NCBI RefSeq assembly: GCF_004322755.1
Contig: NZ_CP036401.1
Coordinates: forward strand, 5,208,001 to 5,272,000
DNA: 64,000 bases
Direction of reading: 5' to 3'
Origin: Pseudoduganella albidiflava
GTDB lineage: Bacteria; Pseudomonadota; Gammaproteobacteria; Burkholderiales; Burkholderiaceae_D
This document shows positions 57,513 through 64,000 of this stretch, piece by piece; position 1 is the first letter of the stretch; each line of letters starts with the position of its first letter. A model generated the notes under the pieces. The model was not told where the DNA came from and searched no databases. It worked only from the letters and a program-made list of their open reading frames with translations. The translations under genes were made by a program, and so were the position numbers.

Positions 57513-59279
57513 ATGAGCAACGACAAAAAGACAGCCGCAGCGGCCCCAGCACCGAATTTCCTTCGCAACATCGTCGAGCATGACCTGGCCACCGGCGCGC
57601 ACCAGCGCGAGGGACTGCCTTCCGTCATCACCCGGTTCCCGCCCGAGCCGAACGGTTACCTGCACATCGGCCATGCCAAGTCGATCTGCCTGAACTTCGG
57701 CCTGGCACGCGATTACCAGGGGCGCTGCCACCTGCGCTTCGACGACACCAATCCCGCCAAGGAAGAGCAGGAATACGTCGACTCGATCATGGACAGCGTG
57801 AAATGGCTGGGCTTCAGCTGGGAAAACCAGGATCCGGCCGGCGGCGACGCCTACCTGCACTATGCCAGCGATTATTTCGACCGGTTGTACGAGATGGCGG
57901 AATACCTGATCACGGCCGGCTACGCCTACGTGGACAGCCAGAGCGCCGAGGAAATGGCGGCCAACCGGGGTAATTTCAATACGCCGGGCGTGAATTCGCG
58001 GTTCCGCAACCGCCCCGCCGAGGAATCGCTGCAACTGTTCCGCGACATGAAGGCGGGCAAGTACGCCGACGGCGAACACATCCTGCGCGCCAAGATCAGC
58101 GAAGACGCGATGGCATCGCCGAACATGAACCTGCGCGATCCGGCCATCTACCGGATCCGCCACGCGCACCACCACCGTACCGGCGACAAGTGGTGCATCT
58201 ACCCGATGTACGACTACACGCACCCGATTTCGGATGCGCTGGAAAACATCACGCACTCGGTGTGCACGCTGGAATTCCAGGATCACCGCCCGTTCTACGA
58301 CTGGCTGCTGGAAACCCTGGCCGAAGGCGGCTTCTTCAAGAAGCCCCTGCCGAAGCAATATGAATTCTCGCGGCTGAACCTGACATACATCGTCACGTCC
58401 AAGCGCAAGCTGCGCCAGATGGTCGAGGAAGGCATCGTCGACGGCTGGGACGATCCGCGCCTGTCCACCCTGGTGGGCATGCGCCGCCGCGGCTTCACGC
58501 CGGAAGGCATCCAGCTGATGGCCGAGCGCACCGGCGTGACGAAATCGGATGGCTGGATCGACTTCGGCGTGCTGGAAGGCGCCGTGCGCGAAGACCTGGA
58601 TCCGAAGGCGCCGCGCGCCATCGCCGTGCTCAAGCCGCTGAAACTGATCGTCGACAATTTCCCCGCCGGCGACAGCGTGGAATGCAGCTCGCCCGTGCAC
58701 CCGCACCACCCCGAGCTGGGCAACCGCACGTTCCCGTTCACCCGCGAACTGTGGATCGAGGAAGAAGACTTCATGGAAGTGCCGTCGAAGGGCTATTTCC
58801 GCTTCTATCCGCCGATCGGCGACCAGCCGGGCGCGCGCGTGCGCCTGAAGTATGGCTTCGTGGCCGAATGCACCGGTTACGACAAGGACGAGAACGGCAA
58901 GGTGACCGCGGTGCACGTCAACTACTTCCCCGACAGTAAATCGGGTACGGACGGCGCCAACAACTACAAGGTCAAGGGCAATATCCACTGGGTCAGCGCC
59001 AGCGCCGCGCTGGAAGCGGAAGTGCGGCTGTACGACCGCCTGTTCACGGATCCGCAGCCCGATGCCGGCGGCAAGGACTTCAAGGAATTCCTCAACCCGA
59101 AAGCCAAGGAAGTCGTCACCGCCTACCTGGAGCCGGGCCTGAAGGATGCGCAAGCCGAACAGCGCTTCCAGTTCGAACGGCACGGCTACTTCGTGGCCGA
59201 CCGGGTCGATTCCCGGCCAGGCAAACCCGTGTTCAACCGGATCGTGACGCTGAAAGACAGCTGGGGCAGCACGAAGTAA
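57513..59279 (+). CDS. glnS: Glutaminyl-tRNA synthetase
   Basis: A 588-residue class I synthetase charging tRNA-Gln. The HIGH motif is H51-IGH (PNGYLHIGHAK), the KMSKS-like motif reads VTSKRKL, and the C-terminal anticodon-binding beta-barrels end FNRIVTLKDSWG. The ATG at 57513 gives MSNDKK..NFLRNIVEHDLATG, matching E. coli GlnRS; an in-frame ATG at 57477 is possible. It has its own terminator. Confidence 0.98.
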   Translation: MSNDKKTAAAAPAPNFLRNIVEHDLATGAHQREGLPSVITRFPPEPNGYLHIGHAKSICLNFGLARDYQGRCHLRFDDTNPAKEEQEYVDSIMDSVKWLGFSWENQDPAGGDAYLHYASDYFDRLYEMAEYLITAGYAYVDSQSAEEMAANRGNFNTPGVNSRFRNRPAEESLQLFRDMKAGKYADGEHILRAKISEDAMASPNMNLRDPAIYRIRHAHHHRTGDKWCIYPMYDYTHPISDALENITHSVCTLEFQDHRPFYDWLLETLAEGGFFKKPLPKQYEFSRLNLTYIVTSKRKLRQMVEEGIVDGWDDPRLSTLVGMRRRGFTPEGIQLMAERTGVTKSDGWIDFGVLEGAVREDLDPKAPRAIAVLKPLKLIVDNFPAGDSVECSSPVHPHHPELGNRTFPFTRELWIEEEDFMEVPSKGYFRFYPPIGDQPGARVRLKYGFVAECTGYDKDENGKVTAVHVNYFPDSKSGTDGANNYKVKGNIHWVSASAALEAEVRLYDRLFTDPQPDAGGKDFKEFLNPKAKEVVTAYLEPGLKDAQAEQRFQFERHGYFVADRVDSRPGKPVFNRIVTLKDSWGSTK

Positions 59280-59291
59280 CCAGGCAGACGA

Positions 59292-59316
59292 GGCCGCCCG
59301 CGAGGCGGCCTTTTTT
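59292..59316 (+). terminator. Terminator of glnS
   Basis: Stem GGCCGCC cgcga GGCGGCC followed by six T, 12 bp after the glnS stop. Confidence 0.92.
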
Positions 59317-59430
59317 CAGGCGTGGCCAGACACCTCCAGTCACAATGACTAAATGCCCTTCGGTTGTCCATGACAGCAGGAACAAGCCTGTGGCCACCGC
59401 AACGATTAACGTCCGATAGTGGCTTTGTTC

Positions 59431-59460
59431 TTGACGCAGCTCACACCGACTGCCTATATT
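59431..59460 (+). promoter_or_regulatory. Promoter of the CHASE histidine kinase gene
   Basis: TTGACG (59431-59436), an 18-bp spacer and TATATT (59455-59460), 35 bp before the ATG at 59496. Confidence 0.65.
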
Positions 59461-59495
59461 TTGACCACGAACCCTGCTACCTCCGCACGCCGTCC

Positions 59496-61304
59496 ATGAA
59501 TCAACCTCTGTCAGGAAAACTGCACGAAGCCAAACCTTCCTGGTGGAGCGGCGTATTGCTGTCGATGCTGGTGGGCGCGGGTTTCTATGCATGGATGGCC
59601 AATTCGCTGGAAAGCGAGGCGCTGGACCGCTTCCGCAACCAGGCCCGCAGCATCCAGTACAACATTGCCGGCGGCATCAAGGCGTGTACCGACGTGCTGC
59701 GCGGTACCGCCAGCCATTTCCAGGCCAGCGAAGGCATGTCGCCGCAAAGTTTCCACCGCTACGTGCGCGGCCTGGACATTCCCCACAACTTCCCATCCAT
59801 CGCCAGCATCAACTTTGCCCAGTACGTGCCGCATGAACGCCGCGCCGCGTTCGAACAGCAGATGCACAGCGCGACGGTGCGTGAACTGGGCTATCCGGAA
59901 TTCCGCATCTCGCCACCCGGCCAGCGCGCTTCCTACACCGTCATCACGCTGCTTGAACCGATGTACAGCGCCAAGGCCAAGTTCGGCTACGACCTGGCAT
60001 CGCGCCCCGGCGCCGCCCAGGCCCTGGACATCGCGCGTGACACGGGCACGATTTCGAGCTCCGGCTTGCCGGTGCAATTGCCGGAAGCGCCCACCCAGTT
60101 CGGCATGCCGCTGCGGCTGCCCGTCTACCGCGCCGACATGCCGGTCGATACGGTGCCGCAGCGGCGCGCCGCCTACCTGGGGTCGGTCGGCATCGGCTTT
60201 TCGGTGCCGCGCCTGGTGGAGGCGGCGATGGTCGATACGCCGGTGCGTGAAATCCGCGTGCGGCTGTACAACACCGCCCCCGGCACGCCGCCGAACAGCA
60301 AGGCGCCCCCCGGCCACCTGCTGTTCGACAGCGTCGAACCGTCCGCCGCGCAGGCGCCGCCGGACAGCCATGTGCAACTGAGCCTGCCGCTGAACTTCAA
60401 CGGCCGGGTGTGGCAAGCGTACTTCGATGCGCCCCGCTCCTCGCTGTTCTCGACGTTCGACGCCTACCTGCCATGGCTTGCCGCCCTGGTCGGCTTCGTC
60501 AGCACGCTGTTGATGTATGCGCTGTTCCATGCCCAGGTCTCGTCGCGGCGCCGGGCGCTGCAGATGGCGCGCGACATGACGCGCGAATTGCGCGACAGCC
60601 AGGCCAAGCTGCAACTGTCGCACCAGCGGCTGCGCCGGCTGGCTGCCCATGCCGAGCAGATCAAGGAAGAAGAGCGCAAGCGTATCGCCCGCGAGATCCA
60701 TGACGACCTGGGGCAGAACCTGCTGGCGCTGCGCATCGAGGCCGATATCCTGGCCAGCCGCACGTCGGTGCGCCATCCGCGCCTGCATGCGCGCGCCACC
60801 GCCACGCTGAAGCAGATCGACGACACGATCCGCAGCGTGCGCAACATCATCAACGACCTGCGGCCGAACGTGCTGGACCTCGGCCTGTCCGCCGCCGTCG
60901 AATGGCAGACCACGCAGTTCCGCAAGCGCTCCGGCATCGAATGCGACGTGGTGGACCCGGAGGGCACCCCCGACGTGGATGACCGCTGTGCCGTGGCGCT
61001 GTTCCGCGTACTCCAGGAATCGCTCAGCAATATCCAGCAGCATGCCCGCGCCACGCATGTGCGCGTCGAATTGCGCCAGCTCGGCGGTACCCTGCGCATG
61101 ACCATCGCCGATAACGGCATCGGCTTGCACGACGGCAGCCGCAACAAGAATGGCTCATTCGGCCTGGTCGGCATCGAGGAACGCATGAGCCTGCTGGGCG
61201 GCGATTGCTCGATCGTCAGCCGGCCGCACGGCGGCACCACCGTCACGGTGACCGTGCCGATGGCCTGGCGTGCCACGCAGCCGGCCGGGGCGTTCGCCAA
61301 CTGA
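59496..61304 (+). CDS. CHASE-domain sensor histidine kinase (NarL/DesK class)
   Basis: A 602-residue membrane kinase. A first membrane helix (WWSGVLLSMLVGAGFYAWMA) precedes a periplasmic CHASE domain (about residues 60-310; FPSIASINFAQYVPHERRAA) and a second helix near YLPWLAALVGFVSTLLMYAL. The HisKA_3 phosphoacceptor is H402 in KRIAREIHDDLGQNLLALR; the ATPase part has ESLSNIQQHA, ADNGIGL and GSFGLVGIEERM. CHASE domains sense small ligands such as cytokinin-like molecules. No response regulator gene is adjacent within the window. The ATG at 59496 follows the promoter at 59431. Confidence 0.92.
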   Translation: MNQPLSGKLHEAKPSWWSGVLLSMLVGAGFYAWMANSLESEALDRFRNQARSIQYNIAGGIKACTDVLRGTASHFQASEGMSPQSFHRYVRGLDIPHNFPSIASINFAQYVPHERRAAFEQQMHSATVRELGYPEFRISPPGQRASYTVITLLEPMYSAKAKFGYDLASRPGAAQALDIARDTGTISSSGLPVQLPEAPTQFGMPLRLPVYRADMPVDTVPQRRAAYLGSVGIGFSVPRLVEAAMVDTPVREIRVRLYNTAPGTPPNSKAPPGHLLFDSVEPSAAQAPPDSHVQLSLPLNFNGRVWQAYFDAPRSSLFSTFDAYLPWLAALVGFVSTLLMYALFHAQVSSRRRALQMARDMTRELRDSQAKLQLSHQRLRRLAAHAEQIKEEERKRIAREIHDDLGQNLLALRIEADILASRTSVRHPRLHARATATLKQIDDTIRSVRNIINDLRPNVLDLGLSAAVEWQTTQFRKRSGIECDVVDPEGTPDVDDRCAVALFRVLQESLSNIQQHARATHVRVELRQLGGTLRMTIADNGIGLHDGSRNKNGSFGLVGIEERMSLLGGDCSIVSRPHGGTTVTVTVPMAWRATQPAGAFAN

Positions 61305-61422
61305 CCCTGGTTTTGCTGCGCTGTTCCGCACACCGTTGCCGAACCGCAACAGGATCCCCCTTTTCACGCTTGACACCCCGCACACGATTGAACGCGCGGC
61401 GTTGCTGTACGGAATCTGATCT

Positions 61423-61428
61423 TATACT
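61423..61428 (+). promoter_or_regulatory. Possible -10 of the AYSGR-repeat gene
   Basis: TATACT at 61423, 90 bp before the ATG; TTGCTG 15 bp upstream is a poor -35. A TTGACA at 61370 is too far to pair with it. Confidence 0.35.
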
Positions 61429-61517
61429 GAGGCCTGTGGATATTTCCACGCATCAACATGCCGTGGATTGCCGTTCCCGGCAGTCACTTTCCCCAGTTAC
61501 CACCAGAGAGGATTTAC

Positions 61518-62405
61518 ATGATTTCTTTCGAGCAATTCAAACCGTTCGCCGAACTCGACCTGGAGCCCATCAAGGTCAAGCTGATGCATGAAGAATCCGG
61601 AGAGGGCTGGTCGCTGGAGAAGGTCAATGCGGTCGAGTTCGAATATCGCCGCTTCCTGTTCCTGATGAAGGCGTTCCCGAATGAACAGACGGCACCGCTG
61701 ATGGACGTGGACACGTTCTGGCACTACCACATTCTCGATACCATGAAATACGCCGTGGATTGCGAGAAGGTGTTCGGCTACTTCCTGCACCACTTCCCGT
61801 ACATCGGCCTGCGCGGCGAGGATGACGTGGAAGCGCACCGCCGCGTGGGCGACCGGATGAAGGAACTGTACGAGGAAACCTTCGGCGAGCCGTACCTGCG
61901 CAACGCCGCCCCGGCCTACTCCGGCCGCATCGGCACGGACACCGCCTACTCCGGCCGCATCGGCACGGACACCGCTTACTCCGGCCGCATCGGGACGGAA
62001 ACCACCGATTCGCAGCGCATCAGCACCGAGGCCGCCTATTCCGGCCGCATCAGCAACGACACCGCGTATTCCGGCCGGATCGGTACGGACACCGCCTATT
62101 CGGGCCGCATCAGTGCGCAAACCGCGTACTCGGGCCGGATCGGCACCGATACCGCGTATTCCGGCCGGGTTGCCTATTCGGGCCGCATCAGCGAACCGAC
62201 CGTTGCCGCGAAGACCGCCTACTCGGGCCGCATCAGCGATGCGAACGTGAATCCGCAAACCGCATATTCCGGCCGCGTGGGTACCGACACGGCCTACTCG
62301 GGCCGCGTCAGCGCCACCACGGCCTACTCGGGCCGGATCGAGGCAGCGCCGGCGCAGAACGCCAAGGCGGTAGCGTTCTACACGGAGCGCCCGCGCCTGG
62401 CCTGA
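61518..62405 (+). CDS. GRDP/DUF1399-like protein with fourteen AYSGR-type repeats
   Basis: A 295-residue protein of two parts. Residues 1-132 resemble the glycine-rich-domain-protein-like (GRDP, DUF1399) domain: DTFWHYHILDTMKYAVDCEK and FGYFLHHFPYIG, with His69, His71, Asp81, Cys82, His91 and His92 as possible metal ligands. Residues 133-274 are fourteen units, thirteen AYSGR(I/V) and one degenerate TDSQRI, mostly ten residues long and spaced by GTDT or variants. The tail EAAPAQNAKAVAFYTERPRL is unique. No signal peptide is seen. Ser, Thr and Tyr dominate the repeats, so modification or proteolysis is plausible but unproven. The ATG at 61518 follows AGAGAGGA; the frame from 61458 is not used. 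A terminator follows. Confidence 0.85.
   Translation: MISFEQFKPFAELDLEPIKVKLMHEESGEGWSLEKVNAVEFEYRRFLFLMKAFPNEQTAPLMDVDTFWHYHILDTMKYAVDCEKVFGYFLHHFPYIGLRGEDDVEAHRRVGDRMKELYEETFGEPYLRNAAPAYSGRIGTDTAYSGRIGTDTAYSGRIGTETTDSQRISTEAAYSGRISNDTAYSGRIGTDTAYSGRISAQTAYSGRIGTDTAYSGRVAYSGRISEPTVAAKTAYSGRISDANVNPQTAYSGRVGTDTAYSGRVSATTAYSGRIEAAPAQNAKAVAFYTERPRLA
61914..62339 (+). repeat. AYSGR repeat array, fourteen coding units
   Basis: In-frame units of mostly 30 bp, with some of 18 and 45 bp. Synonymous codons vary between copies (gcctactccggc, gcgtattccggc, gcgtactcgggc), while the peptide AYSGR is kept. That suggests selection on the peptide rather than recent slippage. Confidence 0.9.
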
Positions 62406-62422
62406 TCGCCCCAAAAGTAAAA

Positions 62423-62458
62423 ACGGCCGGTTCCACGTGGGGACCGGCCGTTTTTTTT
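62423..62458 (+). terminator. Terminator of the AYSGR-repeat gene
   Basis: Stem ACGGCCGGTtcc / ggACCGGCCGT followed by eight T, 18 bp after the stop. Confidence 0.92.
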
Positions 62459-62543
62459 CGCAACGGACGCAATGCATCGACGCTCGGCGCGACAACACTC
62501 AGCGGATCGTCACCCGGTGCAGCATCGCCCGGCGCGCCGGTAC

Positions 62544-62786
62544 TCAGTGCGTCATCAATTCGCGCAGTTCGCGGATCGAGTAATCGCTGATCTCGTGCAT
62601 GCGGATCAGGATCGTGGCGCCGATCGGCAGCGTATTGTGGCGGATCTTGCTGATGACCGGCGGTGCCACCTCGAGCGCGCGGGACAATGCCGCGTCGTTC
62701 TTCAGTTGCAGCTTGCTGATGATCGCATCGAGGACGCGGTTCGGATTATAGGACGGGGATGCGGTCAGGTCTTTCAGGAATGACAT
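62544..62786 (-). CDS. Small helix-turn-helix protein
   Basis: An 80-residue protein beginning MSFLKDLTASPSYNPNRVLD, with a helix-turn-helix-like segment LKNDAALSRALEVAPPVISKIRH resembling the XRE/Cro fold. The C-terminus LIRMHEISDYSIRELREL may dimerise. It is probably a DNA-binding regulator of unknown target. It is convergent with the AYSGR gene and has GAGAGAG before the ATG. Confidence 0.8.
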   Translation of the reverse strand: MSFLKDLTASPSYNPNRVLDAIISKLQLKNDAALSRALEVAPPVISKIRHNTLPIGATILIRMHEISDYSIRELRELMTH

Positions 62787-62982
62787 GTCAAACTCTCTCG
62801 GGCAGTGCTCTTGTAAAGCAGTAGCAGGGTTACCAATGTTCGCCGGCTCGTTACCGGTCTACGGAGTGCCAAACGATCGCTCACGGCGAATTAGTTTGTA
62901 TGCGGACAATATGGTACACCGATTTGCTTTATTTTTGGCAACTTGCGTGAGAATTGGAGAGATTCCACTACTACATTCTGTG

Positions 62983-63279
62983 TTATGCGGATGGTCGTGG
63001 ACACTCGCGCGCCAGCCGCAGCAGGAGCCAGTACCACGTCACGGCCGTCAATGCCGCGAGTTCGGCCAGCACGAACGGCATCAGCAAGGCCGCGCTTTCC
63101 TGCCGCACCGCCGGCGATTGTTGCCTGCCCACCTGGTGCCAGCCCAGCTGGTGCCACCCCAGTTCGCGGCGGATCTCGTCCGGCGATGGCAACGGCAACC
63201 CGGCGCGGGAGGAAACCCGGCGCCGGGCCATCCAGGCCCGTACTTCTTCCTTGCTGGGATGCTGGCGGTTCGCGTCCAT
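62983..63279 (-). CDS. Small membrane protein of unknown function
   Basis: A 98-residue protein with a charged N-terminus (KEEVRAWMARRRVSSRAGLP), a repeat-like RELGWHQLGWHQVG and one membrane segment near LLMPFVLAELAALTAVTWYW. A very strong AGGAGGT lies just upstream of the ATG, which supports translation. No family is recognised. Confidence 0.65.
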   Translation of the reverse strand: MDANRQHPSKEEVRAWMARRRVSSRAGLPLPSPDEIRRELGWHQLGWHQVGRQQSPAVRQESAALLMPFVLAELAALTAVTWYWLLLRLARECPRPSA

Positions 63280-63341
63280 ACGACCTCCTGATGGTGTCTG
63301 CCTACGTTAGTCGCAAGCGACAACCGCGCGTTTGCGCCGGG

Positions 63342-64000
63342 TCAATCCTGCCGGACGCCTGTCACGCTTTGTAGCCCATGGGCAACAGTCGGGTAGCGCA
63401 GCCGCATGCCCAGTTCGTTCTTCAGGCGGCCGTTGGCGAGCCGGCGCGATTCGGACATGAACGACAGCAGCGTGGGCGAGACCACCTGGGCCAGCTGCGC
63501 GCGCGGCAAACGGGGCGGCCGGGGCAGCCCGACCGCGTCGGCCACGGCATCGAAGTACTCGGCCATGCGCATGCGGCTGTCGTCGACCGCGTGGTAGACC
63601 CGTTGCGGCCGGCCGCGGTACAGGGCCGCGCGGACCAGCGCCGCCAGGTCGTCCGCGTGGATGTGGTTGGTGTAGACGTCGTCCGCGGCGTCCAGCGCGG
63701 GGGTGCCCTGGCGCAGGCGCTCCAGCGGCAGGCGGTCCGCCGCATAGATGCCGGGCACGCGCAGGATGGAGAGCTTGCCCTGGGCACGGCGCGCCCAGCC
63801 GCGCAGCACGCGTTCCGCGTCGACCCGGCGGCGCGCCCGGATATTGCGGGGCGCCACCGGCTGCGTTTCATCGACCAGGCGGCCCGCCAGGTCGCCATAG
63901 ACACCGGTGGTACTGACATAAACGACCCTGGCCGCCTCGGGTAGAATGGCGGTCACATTGCGGGTGCGGGTGTCGCGCTCGCCGGCGGCCGGCGGCGGCG
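63342..64000 (-). CDS. NAD-dependent epimerase/dehydratase-family SDR, 5' end outside the window
   Basis: The C-terminal two thirds or so of an extended SDR protein, continuing past base 64000. The visible part begins TRTRNVTAILPEAARVVYVS and carries the STTGVYGDLAG strand with the catalytic Tyr, LSILRVPGIY and DDVYTNHIHADDLA, which resemble the YeeZ/SDR_a5 group of sugar or unknown substrate reductases. The NAD-binding Gly motif is not in the window. A GTG at 63956 looks like a start but is internal, since coding similarity continues upstream. Substrate unknown. Confidence 0.85.
   Translation of the reverse strand, partial: PPPAAGERDTRTRNVTAILPEAARVVYVSTTGVYGDLAGRLVDETQPVAPRNIRARRRVDAERVLRGWARRAQGKLSILRVPGIYAADRLPLERLRQGTPALDAADDVYTNHIHADDLAALVRAALYRGRPQRVYHAVDDSRMRMAEYFDAVADAVGLPRPPRLPRAQLAQVVSPTLLSFMSESRRLANGRLKNELGMRLRYPTVAHGLQSVTGVRQD

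Noticed and set aside
61370..61375. TTGACA as a promoter for the AYSGR gene
   Set aside because: No acceptable -10 lies 16-18 bp downstream; the TATACT at 61423 is too far away.
61914..62339. CRISPR-like periodicity in the AYSGR region
   Set aside because: Units are coding, variable in length and without unique spacers; the period is set by the peptide repeat.

Overview
The window is GC-rich chromosomal DNA that looks like a betaproteobacterium of the Oxalobacteraceae, in the Massilia/Pseudoduganella/Telluria neighbourhood. This is inferred from content: a PEP-CTERM protein, a GspA/GspB pair, a DUF3579 protein, the rpsP-rimM-trmD-rplS order, chitin/GlcNAc genes built around a TonB-dependent receptor, and 'GGGGTCAGACCC' intergenic palindromes. 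No rRNA, tRNA, CRISPR array, phage or insertion sequence was seen. All assignments come from reading the sequence; no database search was run.

Layout. 0-4.6 kb: fumC, two small proteins, then a leftward bufferin-type copper RiPP pair: a DUF2282 precursor (bufA) and a single protein joining the DUF692 (BufB) and DUF2063 (BufC) maturation domains. 4.6-8.7 kb: mobB, small exported proteins and gspB-gspA. 8.8-10.9 kb: a PEP-CTERM protein behind a Fur-box-like site and a repetitive head-GIN/DUF2807 surface protein. 11.1-25.3 kb: a GlcNAc/chitooligosaccharide island with kinase, GntR regulator, NagA, SIS-type deaminase, GH3 hexosaminidase and an MFS permease in one rightward operon; then a TPR protein, a leftward GH18 plus cupin-like pair, a large TonB-dependent receptor and a second GntR paralogue. 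ATACCA/TGGTAT motifs cluster in both control regions.

25-35 kb: serine hydrolase, M16 protease, DUF3579, CobD/CbiB-like protein, a NUDIX hydrolase and the rpsP-rimM-trmD-rplS operon. 35-42 kb: TM2 and glycine-zipper proteins, an unrecognised exported protein with a carbohydrate-binding-like middle, a LysE exporter and a 1144-residue chitinase with two GH18 catalytic domains and four PKD domains. The chitinase probably supplies oligomers to the GlcNAc island. 42-46.5 kb: acyl-CoA dehydrogenase, etfA, etfB (fatty-acid oxidation) and a TusA-like protein. 46.7-54.2 kb: GT14-like glycosyltransferase, alaS, glycerophosphodiesterase, and a divergent MFS/LysR pair.

54.3-57.4 kb: a compact five-gene leftward operon led by a 97-residue J-domain protein followed by four proteins of unrecognised family. 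57.5-64 kb: glnS, a CHASE-type histidine kinase, a protein combining a GRDP/DUF1399-like domain with fourteen AYSGR-type repeats, a small HTH protein, a small membrane protein and a truncated SDR epimerase at the right edge.

The best candidates for under-described biology are the AYSGR-repeat protein, the J-domain operon and the fused bufferin maturase. Intergenic spaces also carry several unrelated short tandem repeats and two kinds of long palindrome.
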